Assembly: GCA_021234155.1 (NCBI GenBank)
Contig: JAJEKV010000133.1
Coordinates: 1,751,354-1,815,353, forward strand
Origin: Isoetes taiwanensis
Taxonomy: Eukaryota; Streptophyta; Lycopodiopsida; Isoetales; Isoetaceae
Length of the DNA: 64,000 nt
Direction: 5' to 3'
Shown: piece after piece, positions 11,600 through 22,651 of the stretch
How positions within the stretch are numbered: position 1 is the first letter of the stretch
How the letters are laid out: every line of letters begins with the position of its first letter
Translations under genes and position numbers: made by a program
The notes under the pieces: model-generated
Databases searched by the model: none
What the model was told of the DNA's origin: nothing
The model's input: the letters and a program-made list of their open reading frames with translations, nothing else

Positions 11600-12281
11600 A
11601 AATATTTTTGTGCTTGTATTGTTATTGTCTTGACAAATCTTTGTTGTTAGATTGTCAATATTTCGTCAATGGTGCCCGTTATTTCTTTGCAAAGTTTTGT
11701 TGCTAGGTTGATAAAATTTCATGAATGGTGCCTGGTGTAATTTTGACACTAGCTATAACCCAAATCTTGTCACTATGTATTTGTAGTTTTGACACAAATC
11801 ATTACTTAACATTGATTAAAAGTTTGTCATAAACTCAACACACTGCTGCTTGGTATTATGGACACTAAATTGCTATCATAGTTGATGCTCATTTGTCATA
11901 ATATGAGTTGCAAGCTTGTTGGACACTTGGGGTGTAATTTTGACACGAGCTATAACCCAAAGCTTGTCACTATGTATTTGTAGTTTTGAAACAACGTATT
12001 ACTTAACATTGTTGTAAGTTTGTCATGAACCATAATACAATTCAACACAATGCTTATTATATTCTTGACACTACACTGCTATCATAGGTGATGCAAATTT
12101 GTCATAATACGAGTTGCAAGCTTGTTGGAAACTTTCTTAGTGTCGAATTATTTTGGTCACAATTTTGACTCAATGGTAGTCACCCCAGTGACCAATGATG
12201 ACGTCTAGTATAGTGACGAAATTTTGACCATTTTAGGAATATTGAAGGTTCACTTAGTGTCAACTTCTTTGTTACTATGCT
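11600..12281. repeat. CACTA right subterminal region with ~200-base tandem repeat
   Basis: Two tandem copies, about 11732-11924 and 11930-12131, each run from TAATTTTGACAC through CTATAACCCAAA to GAGTTGCAAGCTTGTTGG. TGTCA/TGACA motifs recur throughout, matching the left subterminal region. This supports binding of an En/Spm-like transposase at both ends. Confidence 0.75.
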
Positions 12282-12311
12282 AGACACTATAACCCCCATT
12301 CTCTTGTAGTG
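12282..12311 (-). repeat. CACTA right terminal inverted repeat
   Basis: Plus strand GACACTATAACCCCCATT then CTCTTGTAGTG. Inverted, it gives CACTACAAGAGAATGGGGG, which matches the left end. Confidence 0.85.
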
Positions 12312-12959
12312 TTCCCCCCTCTCTTTTCCCATTTCCCTCTTCCCCTTTTCCTCGTGCCCTTCTTTCTAAGTTTTCCTTTCTGCTTTCCCCTTTCCTTTCC
12401 CTTTTCCCTTTCCTTCTCCCCACCTTTTCTTTTTTCCCCTTTTTCCCTTCCCTTTTCCTCTTTTGCCCAGCCCTTCAGTCTTCCTTTTTTTCTAGTGCCC
12501 TTTTTCCTTCCTTTTCCCCCTCCTTTTTTTTTCCCTCCTTTCCCTTTCCCTTTTCCATGTCCATTTTTCCTTGGTTTTCCCCTTTCCTCACCCTTTCCCT
12601 CTTCCCTTTTTTGCCATGTCCCTTTTCTCTTCTATTTTTTCATGCTCTTTTTTTTGCTCCTCCTCCCCCTCCTTCTTCCTTTTTTTTTCTCTTTTCTTTT
12701 TCTATTTTGCTCTTCCTTTTTATTCACCTCCCTTTTTATTTTTCCATTTTACCTCCGCTTTTTTTCCCTTTTGGCTTTTCCATTTGCTTCCCACTTTTTC
12801 ACGTTTGCCTTTTCCATTTTCAACCTCCTTGCTTTTCCTTTTTCATCCCCTCCCTTTTCACATTCCCTTTTTCATATTTTACCTTATTTTATTTTTCCTT
12901 TTCTCCTATTCCATCCTTCGCTTCCCTTTCCCCTTCCCTTTATACCAATGGCCTTTTTC
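12312..12959. repeat. Pyrimidine-rich tract, segment 2
   Basis: C/T-rich throughout, with a loose period of about 60-75 bases marked by ATGTCC, ATGCTC or AGTGCCC words. It continues segment 1 across the CACTA element and continues at 25858 beyond the gypsy element. Long Phe/Pro/Ser/Leu frames here are artefacts. Confidence 0.85.
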
Positions 12960-14518
12960 TGTGGCTCTATAAAATATCGAAGGACACTCGGCGAAATCCC
13001 CCGTCCCCGCTCATTGCACGCCCTTCCCTCTGGAAGCCTGTGAGTAGTGCGGGAAATTTCCTGAAAGGTCTCTTGCGCCCTTCCCCCTATGGGCTCCCGG
13101 AAGCATAACACGTAACTAGCAATACAATACAATATGCTACCAGGGTAGCTCAATCGCATGTCCATAGATGCAAAGAACATAATCATATGCCATAAACATG
13201 AGAGATCCTACCCGGGCGGGACACCTAAAAAGAAGTCGTCGATTTGGATAGGCCTCAAGATAGAGCAGACCGAATCATAACAATGGGGGGTCGGGCATAA
13301 GACAATGGCTAGGGTTGACCACTCCATCCGCCTCCCCCTCCGTGCATACTTTGCGGATGGGCTAGATCAAGCTGTGACATGACTCTAACCTTCCGGACAC
13401 GCAATCCCATGGCATCACCCATCGGGACTACTCTGTGTTGCATCTCCCTGGTCCCACGAGGTAGGAAGGGTTGTATCTCCCTTCCCGGCTCCAGAGGCTC
13501 CACGGGCGGCTAGAGAATCGCATGCACACGCATTCTGCACTGACCGAACCCCCAAAACAAGAGCCAAGCTGACACTTGCAACTCTTGAGAGAAGCGTATG
13601 CACACCATTGCCCCGTGAGGTGTGGGACCCATGCTCGCCCACACGGCGACCGACCATAAGCTCCAGCCCACTGCGGGATCCCCGGAAGCCCCCACTGGCA
13701 GGGATCCATTCTCCATCTTGCCTCTAGCCGTTGTGTGGTGGCCGAGTCACATCATAGCTTCCATAGCCCAAGTGGGTTCCTATGCACAGGCCGCAACTAA
13801 TAGGAACTAAGGGATCTACACTAGAGCATACTACATATGGCCCTAGGTCTCTACCCCCTTCCCAACACAAGAGGAACAACATGATCAACCATCATCACCT
13901 AATCATCATGAACATCTTAACCTAATCATACATATCTAACTATCGCTAGGGTTCCTTGATTAGGGTTCAAGATGTTCAACAATGGATCTAGGGTGGCTCT
14001 ACTCTAGACACAAAATACTAACCCACGGAATGCTAACTCCCGGTGAACTAACATGAACTCTACTCAACCTACCTCCTAAGCGCTTCCTCCCATCCCCAGC
14101 GGCGCCTCCATGCTTCTAGGCGTGGTTCAAGGCTTGCTCCCTCTACGATCATACACACCCCGTGGGGGCTGCTCCTGTGCTAGACTATGACGAACGGTGC
14201 TCTAAACGGGGTTTCGCACGGATGGATGAGAGCTAGGTCTAGGGTGAAAAGGGTCTAGGGTTAGGGTTAGGGCTAATATAGGTGTGGGTCCGTGGGATGC
14301 CACGTGGCACCACTAAGATGAGGCCGTCATAAGGTTGCCCAATAGGATAAGGCCATGTGAAAATGGGCCTTATCCTAAGGTTATCTAAGTTAAGCAATTA
14401 ACTTAGATGTGCACCCCTGCCACTTATCCAAGGCATACAAGGCTACCTAGGTAGACTTGTATGGTGATTCGGGTCCAAGAATATAATATTTATGGCGTAT
14501 ATTCCCTTGAACGTCACA
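12960..14518 (-). repeat. Gypsy A1 3' LTR
   Basis: About 1.56 kb. Its plus-strand right edge is ACGTCACA at 14518, next to the PPT. The left edge, TGTGGCTCTA at 12960, is a mutated form of TGTGACGCCC. It aligns along its length with 24318-25857 and with 63017 onward. A short TAGGGTTAGGG run near 14256 is internal to the LTR. Confidence 0.85.
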
Positions 14519-14530
14519 TTCTCCCCCCTT
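14519..14530 (-). other. Gypsy A1 polypurine tract
   Basis: The minus strand reads AGGGGGGAGAA immediately before the LTR start TGTGACG. This is the plus-strand primer of reverse transcription. Its position fixes the element orientation as minus. Confidence 0.85.
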
Positions 14531-15329
14531 AGGACAATGCCCTCAAGATTGCGCTAAGGTGACGAAGCCTATCTATCCCGCAAAACAACATAAGATCATC
14601 CACACAAGTTTAATTTAAACGATCGACTTCCTATTAAAGTTAAGTGTCAAAATTTAGGCTATATTTGTACTTATACAAAATTATATAGCCTTAACAAGGT
14701 TATTTCTTACAATAATTCAAAACATTATTATAAGAGTTATTAGGGTTCATAATCTAAATTATGGTTCCCCCATCTTCTCGTAATGTCCCCCACCGAAGCT
14801 CCTTCTCACTTGCCGCACATGGAGCACATTTAGTTTAATTAATAAGTTTGTGGTTTTAGGGGACTACCCCCCTTAATACCTTGCACTCGATCATGGCCCT
14901 TTCGGATTTGAGCTTAAGGACCATTTAAGATGATCCCATCATCGCCCATGATCAAGTGCTACCTTGTACGGGACAACCGGTGCCGAAAACCCCTAGTGCA
15001 TCATGCCCCAAGGGTTTTAAGCTAGGGACGCGTCTCACGATCCCATCATCGCGACATGATCACTTTGACCTTCACCATGACCCCCTATGGCGGTGTGCGA
15101 CCCCCACATCGCGTGGCATAGAGAGCATCCGGCCGATATCCCATCATCGGCGCACCATGCCTTTCTCTCTCTCGCGCATGACCCTATTGGTCATGCGCAC
15201 CTCTTGGTGCATGTTGCTAGGAAGCTTTTAAAGGCTTATCCCATCATCGCCCACATGTTCAAGATTCCGCATATGTATTCCACTAACTAGAATACATCCG
15301 CCGAGGCTAGAGGCTAACAAAGAAGCATA
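14531..15329 (-). other. Gypsy A1 3' untranslated region with spaced motif
   Basis: About 800 bases between the gag-pol stop and the PPT. The word CCCATCATCG occurs four times, at about 14935, 15042, 15140 and 15240, spaced close to 100 bases. The rest is non-coding. This may be a cis element of the retrotransposon RNA or the relic of a ~100-base tandem repeat. Confidence 0.6.
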
Positions 15330-18300
15330 CTAAGCTAACCTCCTGGCGAATGAAGTCCACCAAGTCGGAGACTTACGCCCATCAAACTCCTTCATAAATT
15401 CTGGGTATTGCTTCTCGGATCTTGCTTCAATACCCAAGTTCATGTTTTCCACGGGCAAGTGCTTCCACTTGACCAAACTTTTGGAGGAACTGAGACCTCC
15501 TAGTCTTTTGAATGACTTATCAAGAAGTAACTCGTGCACAATTTCCACTTGTTCTTCCGCCATTTCCAACAAAGTTGGAGTATCCAAGACCTCATCGAGG
15601 GTTAGGATTGTGCCTTTCAATAAACTTACGTGGAAAACCTTGTGAACTTTGAGATGGGCCGGAAGATCCAACTTGTAGGCTTGGGAGCCCACTCTCTCCA
15701 AAATCTTGAATGGACCAGCCCACCTAGGGCAAGCTTCTTGCAACTCCCAATCCGAAGCTTAGCTTGCTTGACCTTTGATCTTCAACCACACGCTTATCGC
15801 TTACTTTGAACTCTCTTACGGTCCCCGTGCTTGTCGGCTACACTTTTCTCGCCGACACTTGCCGCTAGGAGGTAACCCCTCACTTCTTCCACCAACCGCT
15901 GCATATCTCCTAGCATTTGTTGGGACACCTCAACCTTTGACACCGGGATTGTGCCAAGTGTCCGGGTTAACAATCGTACCCGTAATTTACCATGAAAGGA
16001 GACATCCCAGATGACTCGCTTACACCATTGTAGGCTGCATCCACCAAGTGGATGTACTCCTCCCACTTGGACTGCTTTATTCCACACAAAGCTTCTAAGC
16101 ATATCTTCAAGGATTCGGTCGGCCCCTTCCGTCCCACCATCTGTTTGGGGATGATAAAGTCAGGCTCATGGAGAGCTTCGGGCCTGCGAATGGTGTCAAG
16201 AGATCCCCGCCAAAAAAGCACTCATAAACTTGGAATCTCTATCAGATATTATCTCGAGGCATGCCATGGAGCCTAAAATCTCCTTCACAAATAGCTTGGC
16301 AAGATTAATGCTGTGTCAAGAGTTCTACAAGGCACAAAATGTGCCATCTTAGATAATTTGTCTACTACGACCATCAATGCATCCTTGCCTCAAGAGTCTT
16401 GGGAAGTCCTGATAAAATCCATACTTACCACTTCCCACTCTCGTGATTCAAAGACTGCTAGAGGTTCCAAGGCTCCTGGAATTCAAGCTCCGCTTTGGTT
16501 TGCCGGGCACAACCGACACTCTAAATATATCTTGCTATCTCTGCTTCTTCATTCCCGGCCAGAAGTAGCTACTTGAATCTTGAAGTAGGTCTTCATAAAC
16601 CCCGTGATGCCCCTGGGCTATTGGGTGTGTGTGTCATGGAGATTAGCTTCCTTCCCCGATGATTCGGGCACACACAACTTATGGTTATGATACAACAAGT
16701 TGCCTTCCTTCTTATAATGCTTGAAGGCTTCTCGTTCCTTATCTCTGTTTCTAGCCTCTCTAGAAAGGCTTTCTCATACCTCCTTGAAATCACCCATCGG
16801 ATGGTAAAGTCTCCTCAATTTTCTTACCATACCACAAAAGAGTTGATATAGCATTACAATGAATTCTGGTTTCAAGAGGTCTTCTAGAAAAGAGCATCGT
16901 GACCACATTCAACTTACCTGGCTTATAAGCAATCTCAAAGTCATACTCTTTCTTGGGAATTCCATCCACCTCCTTTGTCTTAGATTCTCAGGAGGGTTGG
17001 GTAAAGATGTATTGGAGGCTCGTGATCAGTATCTAACCGAAACTTCCTCCCAAGCAAATAATGCCTCCAAATCTGAAGAGCTCGACAATAGCTAGAAGTT
17101 CACGATCATGGGTTGGATAAGCCGTGTCGTTCAACTTCTTGGAATCATAAGCTATTACTCTTCCTTCTTGCATAAGGACTCCACCATTGCTATCTTACTT
17201 GCATCCGTTGCTACTATCTTGTCCTTGTGCGGATCTGGCCCGTAACTAGCACTCGGGTGCTGTTGTTAAGGCCTCCTTAAGCTTTTCAAATGAAGCTTGA
17301 ACATTTTCTAACCAATGTGTTCTCCAATCTTTCACCTTAATACTCTTAGTGAGGTCACATCAAGGGGGGCCCACTTAGCGAAGTCCTTCCACGTAACTTT
17401 CGTAATAACCCGCTGGATCTAGAAAGCTTCTTACTTCCGCCACATTCTTTGAGCCGCCAATCTACTACGCTCCGGGATCTTTTGGGGTCGGTGGAGATCC
17501 CTTCGCCCGATATGACATGGCCCAAGTACTCCACTCTTTTCAAAGAGTAAAGTGGCATTTGGAGAGCTTTCCATACAAACGATGCCGCCAACTTTTCTAA
17601 CATCCTTCTCAAATGTCACTATAATCTTCAATGGACTTGTGTAGACTAGAATGTCAAGTCGAAGAAGACAATGACAAACTCATCTAGAAAATCCCCTCAA
17701 GGCGTCGCTCATGAGGCGCATAAAAGTTGCTGGAGCGTTTGACAATCAAAGGGCATTCTTCAGAACTCAAAGTGACCATACCGCTAAGCGTGGGCGGTCT
17801 TATGGATATCCTCTTCTTTTATTCTTATTTGGTGGTACCCGACCTCAAATCAATCTTAGAGAATACCTTTGCTCCTTGGAGCTGGTCCATTAAATCAGCT
17901 CCGCCCTTGGCAATGCATACTTGTTCTTTATCGTCACGCTTGTTGAGTCAAGCGATAGTCTATGCACATTCTTAAACCGCCATCTTTCTTCTTCATTTAA
18001 GAGTGTGGTGCTCCAAAAGGAGACACACTTGCTCTAATAAAACCAAGCTCAAGCAATTCCCTGGAGTTGTTTTGAGCTCAATCAACTCGCAGGTGCTCAT
18101 CCCCGTATGGTGCCTTGCTGGTAGGCTTAGCATCCGGTGCCAATGTGATCTCACACTCCACACCCCTATAAGGTAGTAGCTGCCGGATTTCATCGAAATA
18201 CATCCTTGAATTTAAATAAGCCTTGCTAACGGCTTGGGCAATCCGCTTCCCTTTTGATCATTGGTCCATCCCGCTTATTGGGCTCCAATTGCCTCCAATC

Positions 18301-20167
18301 TCAAAATGTAATCCACCTTATTTCTTTCTATACTTTTCCTTAGCTGCTTCAAAATACATGCACCGCATAGAAGAAGTCAGTTTTCTTACCTCTCACTATG
18401 AATTTGGTGCCGCCCCGTGTCCGTCATGGCGACTTCATTTCATTAAGGCCAAGTAGCCGATCATGGCTTTTTTCGCTGGCTTTAGGAACTCCATCCCTAC
18501 TATAAGGTCATACCTTCCAATCTCCATAACCCCTGCCCCCATCGGGCCACTTACTTCCACTAAGGTCTATGTCTAATGAGATCCTCCTCCCTTAGTGTGT
18601 GAATGGCCCGCTCCCTATAACCTGCCTTTGGCTTAGACTTCAATACCTTGTTCTTCATTAGGGCAGCCAGCCTAGGAGAAGCAAAGTTATGAGAGCTACC
18701 AAGATCTATCAATACTAGATATGGACTGCTATCTATGATCCCTCAAATTTAATGATGTTGGATGACTTTCAATGTCATCTCCGACTCAATGTTTGCACCG
18801 GATATGGCACTCACCATCATGAAGTCACGGGCCTCATGTTGGCCGCCGCCTTCATCCGCTTCGTTGGTGAATCCCAATCCATAAGCTCCCCGCTTAAGGT
18901 CGCTTGCATGACGAACCGGCAATCATGGGTTCGTGCCCGGGCCGGAAGACCAAACAAAGCTTCTTCTCAATACATTCACTGTCTCTTCTCTTTGATGGTA
19001 CATCGAATACGCTTTTAACATGCTGCCCCTCGATGCGCATTCTGCGGCGCTTACGGTCCCCAAAGTTCTTACCCCGAGCTCTTCCATGCCGCCAGCCTCC
19101 GGCGTAAAGCGTAGCTGCTGATTACTCATTGCTGCCCTTGGTACTCGTCCGTTGACTTTGCTTTGAAGGCCGATTGTCTCTCGCTGAGCTTCTTCCAAAC
19201 TTATGGCTTTATCCTAAACCCGCTTAATCGACTTAGGGTTGATTGCTCGACTAGCCTTTTTGATATTGCTGCTCATCCCCTCAATGTAAGTTTAGACCGC
19301 TTGCCTTTCGACCTCCAGAACATGGAGTCTAAGTCATATAAATTCCTCTCGTGATACTTCAGAACCGACAATGTACCCTGGTTCAATCTATAGAATCAGC
19401 TGGATCTGCACGCTAGTATGTGACCTAGGCACATAATGTCTGCTAAAAGCCTTGCTGAAGGTCTTGAATGCAACTGTTCCTTTTGAGCTTGTTGGACTTA
19501 GCGATAGCCTTTCCACGATTCTAGCTGCCCCTATCAAGTTTGTTGTAGCAACCTTCCTATGTCCTTATCCTTCATGCCATAAGAGTTGCCGTAACTCTTC
19601 CATCTCGTCAAAGCCGCTTCAGCCTCCATACTTGATCTGTCCTTCCCGAGAATCAACCCAACTTCCTAGTCTTCCACACATTGCTCATAGCTTAATGTCA
19701 ACTTTCTTTTGATAATCATCTTCCTTCCTTTGCCCCGGGCTCTTACCTCGCGGGTGGAGGACTGACCACTTTCTGAAGCTAGAACTGGTCATGATGCCTG
19801 GTGTCCGTCTGATGAGCCGAGCTAGGTGGTGTTGAACTCCTTCATTTCTCCTTTTCCTCTTCCTGTCTCGACATTCCCTTGATTGCTGTCCTGCCTCTTT
19901 GTGGACCTTCCTCGATGCCTTGCCGAGGTAGTGTGGAGGTGGTGGTGGAGCAGTGCATATTCTTAGGCATTCATCAATGGGGTGGCCCAGTGGATCAGCT
20001 GATGCATGGTTCCTCATCGGACGAGCCTTTGCATTGATTGCTTCCTGGCGTCATTTCGCCGTTGTTGTCATCCCATCACGCCCAAATAGGTTCCCCTGGG
20101 TACCCACCGGGTGATGTCGGCCTTGAGAACCCGAGGCACATGTTCCTTCTTTGCAAGGATTAATCAT
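15330..20167 (-). pseudogene. Gypsy A1 gag-pol polyprotein, frame-broken
   Basis: Starts at an ATG at 20167 and ends at the stop at 15330. In order on the minus strand it holds gag (about 20167-18850, with a decayed Cys/His zinc-knuckle region near 18900), aspartic protease near 18690-18720 (SSHNFASPRLA context), reverse transcriptase about 18200-17350 (thumb block VEYLGHVIS near 17530), RNase H about 17250-16800, integrase about 16700-15800, and an integrase C-terminus with chromodomain 15743-15330. The domain order PR-RT-RH-INT-CHD is that of Ty3/gypsy chromoviruses. Dozens of small indels break the frame. Copy A2 and family B give the same order. Confidence 0.85.
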
Positions 20168-20381
20168 CAATGCTTGTTATTTAAGTTACACTCTAATTGT
20201 TCTTGCTTAAAATTGAATTGTTGCTGTTAGATACAAAAGAAATCATATGAAAATTCCACTTACAAGTCAAGATCATGGTAAGACATTCATTAGTATTTAG
20301 AAATACATTTCATGAATTACATGATAATAGTGGAAAGAGAGTTACAATACACTTTAATTAATTAACAAAACAAGTCTTCCA
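20168..20381 (-). promoter_or_regulatory. Spacer between unknown gene and gag
   Basis: About 215 AT-rich bases, nearly identical in A1 and A2 (58924-59134). On the minus strand it contains TTGTAAGTGG and, further on, TTTTGTATCTAACAG, which look like an intron donor and acceptor. The high conservation against broken coding regions suggests it carries signals (3' processing of the upstream gene, leader or intron of gag). The exact role is inferred. Confidence 0.45.
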
Positions 20382-21885
20382 TCAACGATGTCGCTGAAGA
20401 AGTTCTTGATTTTCTTGAATCCTATGCCCTTGCCCATGTTCTCAGGATTCTTGCCGCCGATCCTCCCTCCAATGCTCTTGCCATCCGGTGGTGCGGAAGT
20501 TCTGGTGCCGTTGCTGCCACTCTTTGCCAAGGCGCATCCTCGAGGTGGCTCCCCTTGCTAAGTCGAGGGCATGAAGGGCTACGATCTCTTGAAGAGTATA
20601 ACATGGTCCATTCCGAGATCTATCTTGGCATGCTTAAAAACCCTCGTAAAGTGCTATAAGGGAGCCATGGATTCCCTCACCCTACAACTCCTGCAGAAGA
20701 CTATCATCCGGCTCCTGGCTGGGGCCTAAGATGATACTGGTGATTACCCTGTCGCGGCTCCGGGCTCCCGTGCCACTCTTCCTTTGAGTCGCCCGAACAC
20801 ATCTATTATGTAAGATCTTCGTGGTCTCTCCACATAGTTGTTGCGTTCTCCAAATTGATCTTTGCTTAGATGATTCACGCGATGCTCCCCGAGCGCGATC
20901 AGTGGCCGAGCTTGGGCCTCTTCCGCTTGTACAACCTCGCTTTGGATTTCCTGGAACTCTTCTTCGGGATGATGGGTTCTTTCTCACAAGAAACATGTAC
21001 CTAATCTGTTGTCACGCTGGATGTCCGACATAGTTTCCCCTGCATAGGAGTGTTGCTCGCTACCTCCCCGTGGAATCTCTTGGTAGGAGTAGTGATGAAG
21101 TCACTACCGCGCTCTTGTGCCATAAGGCTTAGGAGCTCATCGATCCACGAGGCCCTCCTCTTGACAATAGGGAAGATTGAGGATATCGGTGCGTGAATAT
21201 ATACTCCTCGCCCGTCGATGATTACCGGGGTGAGGGCCATGATACCCATTGGTGGCTCAAATCCCGCCTTTAGTACTTCTGTTGCCGAAGGCTAGACGCC
21301 TCCATCCTTCTTGCCTCCCTCATTTCCCAACTTTCTCTTCCTCCTCCTCTTGTAATCCTGCTCAATCTGCAACATAGGGTAGCCGATGGAGCCGTGAATG
21401 TCAGATGCCGTAGGGGTCTCGATCTCATGGATGCTTATCCGGTGCCCGAAGTGTCGAGAGGTGCCAAATCCAAAGGTTGAATTGACGGCCCCCCGGTTGG
21501 CTGACTGCCCTCTTACCGCATGAACAAAGCTAAAGGCCGCTTTTGGTTTGAGACGCACCTATACCTATGATGCTTACAGTCATGTAGTCCTGGCATGTTT
21601 ACGGGTTCTATCCCACTGAAGCCTACTCTTGCCCCTCGGATCCCCACCTATGGCTTGGGTAAGAGTGTCTAAGGAAACCCATTTCCCTTCCCTAGGTGGC
21701 AAGCTAACTTCCCAGGGTAGAATGTTCTGATCATATTGGCAAATGATGTCAGTGTAGTAAGGAGTTCTGGTTAAGGTGGCATGAAGATCAAAGAGATGAT
21801 CGAAGACATGAAAGGCTTGCTCAGCAGGGAATTCACGGATATGATTGGAGTCATTGTACCATCTAACAAAGCTTGATGGCACCAT
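20382..21885 (-). pseudogene. Unknown ~500-residue gene carried by gypsy A (ORF-Y), copy A1
   Basis: I do not recognise this protein. It starts at ATG 21885 (MVPSSFVRWYNDSNH) and ends at TGA 20382. The first 80 residues are nearly identical in A2, which starts MAPSSF. A strongly basic cluster (KRRRKRKL) lies in the middle, and the A2 copy ends in a basic tail (KKIKNFFKRHR). These suggest a nuclear or nucleic-acid-binding protein. A TATA-like box lies about 115 bases upstream, so it looks like a separate transcription unit rather than part of gag. Small indels break the later frame. Confidence 0.6.
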
Positions 21886-22651
21886 TGAGCAAAGATGGCT
21901 ATGAAAAATGGTTGATGGAAGTGAGCAAAGGACTAGAAAATCGCCAAAGGGGCTGAGAGCAGTTCTGATGGGGGAAAAATGGCAAATGAGGGCCCTTTTT
22001 ATAGACTAGGGGGTGCCTCGGGTTCCGTGCACAAAGGTTCTTGATGAGAGAAGACCTCAAATCTATGGCCATGGGTGTCCAAATGAACTACCATGAAGTG
22101 CAATTCTAAGCAAAGCAAAGCAAGAAACACTACATGGCGGTTGTTGGATCAAAATTGGTCAATCTGGCAATTTTGATTTCAAATCGGGTATACAAGCGAG
22201 AAATAGCGCTCGCGTCGAGGGCTAGACAAGTTTTGAGCGTTCGACCGGTTCGGTCATTTCTATTCCTATGAAAGGTTTTGGGAATTTAAACATCCTAACA
22301 TAACTTTTCAGCATGCTTCTAACCTAACTAGCAACTTTTCTTACTTAATTTGGACGTGATAGTATCAAAAAAATGCCGAAATCTAAAAAGAAATAGCTCA
22401 AGGATGATGGCTAGACAGTTTTTCAAGGAGCAAGACCGGTTCGCCGGTTCATATTTTTTTGACTAATTAAGCTAGGGTTTCTAACTAATTAATTTTTCTT
22501 TCAACATTCCAATTTCAATGGTCAAAAGTAAAGTAAAATTTGAGCTAATTATACACATTTTCATACAAGAATTAAGGTCAGTTTACCACAAAATTTTGTA
22601 TTTATGGAAAAAAACTTAATAATTACATTAATTTTAGACAAAACTGCATCT
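21886..22651 (-). promoter_or_regulatory. Upstream region of ORF-Y with TATA box
   Basis: The minus strand reads CTATAAAAAG at 22004-21995, 110-119 bases before the ORF-Y ATG. The interval from the box to the ATG is almost unchanged in A2 (60766-60775 to 60656). The distal part up to the H3-gene stop is AT-rich, with patches that differ between copies. This is consistent with a Pol II promoter inside the element. Confidence 0.6.

Larger units (their letters stand above)
8797..12311. mobile_element. CACTA (En/Spm-type) DNA transposon, 3.5 kb
   Basis: Terminal inverted repeats of about 28 bases bound it. The left end reads (T)ACTACAAGAGGATGGGG and the right end, inverted, reads CACTACAAGAGAATGGGG. 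CACTACAAGA is the classic plant CACTA terminus. The flanking trinucleotides (CTT and TTC) do not match exactly, so the 3-base target duplication is eroded. Both subterminal zones are dense in TGTCA/TGACA motifs, the type of array bound by TNPA-like proteins. It lies inside a pyrimidine tract. No TNPD-type transposase was recognised, so it is probably non-autonomous. Confidence 0.85.

Noticed and set aside
12309-13043. Long plus-strand frames rich in Phe, Pro, Leu and Ser (also 25827-26926, 47182-47940, 48463-49191)
   Set aside because: Polypyrimidine DNA gives long stop-free frames by composition alone. Several frames are open at once and no motif is present.
13309-13810. Overlapping open frames of 60-93 codons in the family A LTR
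   Set aside because: Frames on both strands overlap within a non-coding LTR and are not kept in the other LTR copies.
14250-14280. Interstitial telomere repeat (TAGGGTTAGGGTTAGGG)
   Set aside because: Only about two and a half units inside an LTR, and not the usual plant TTTAGGG phase.
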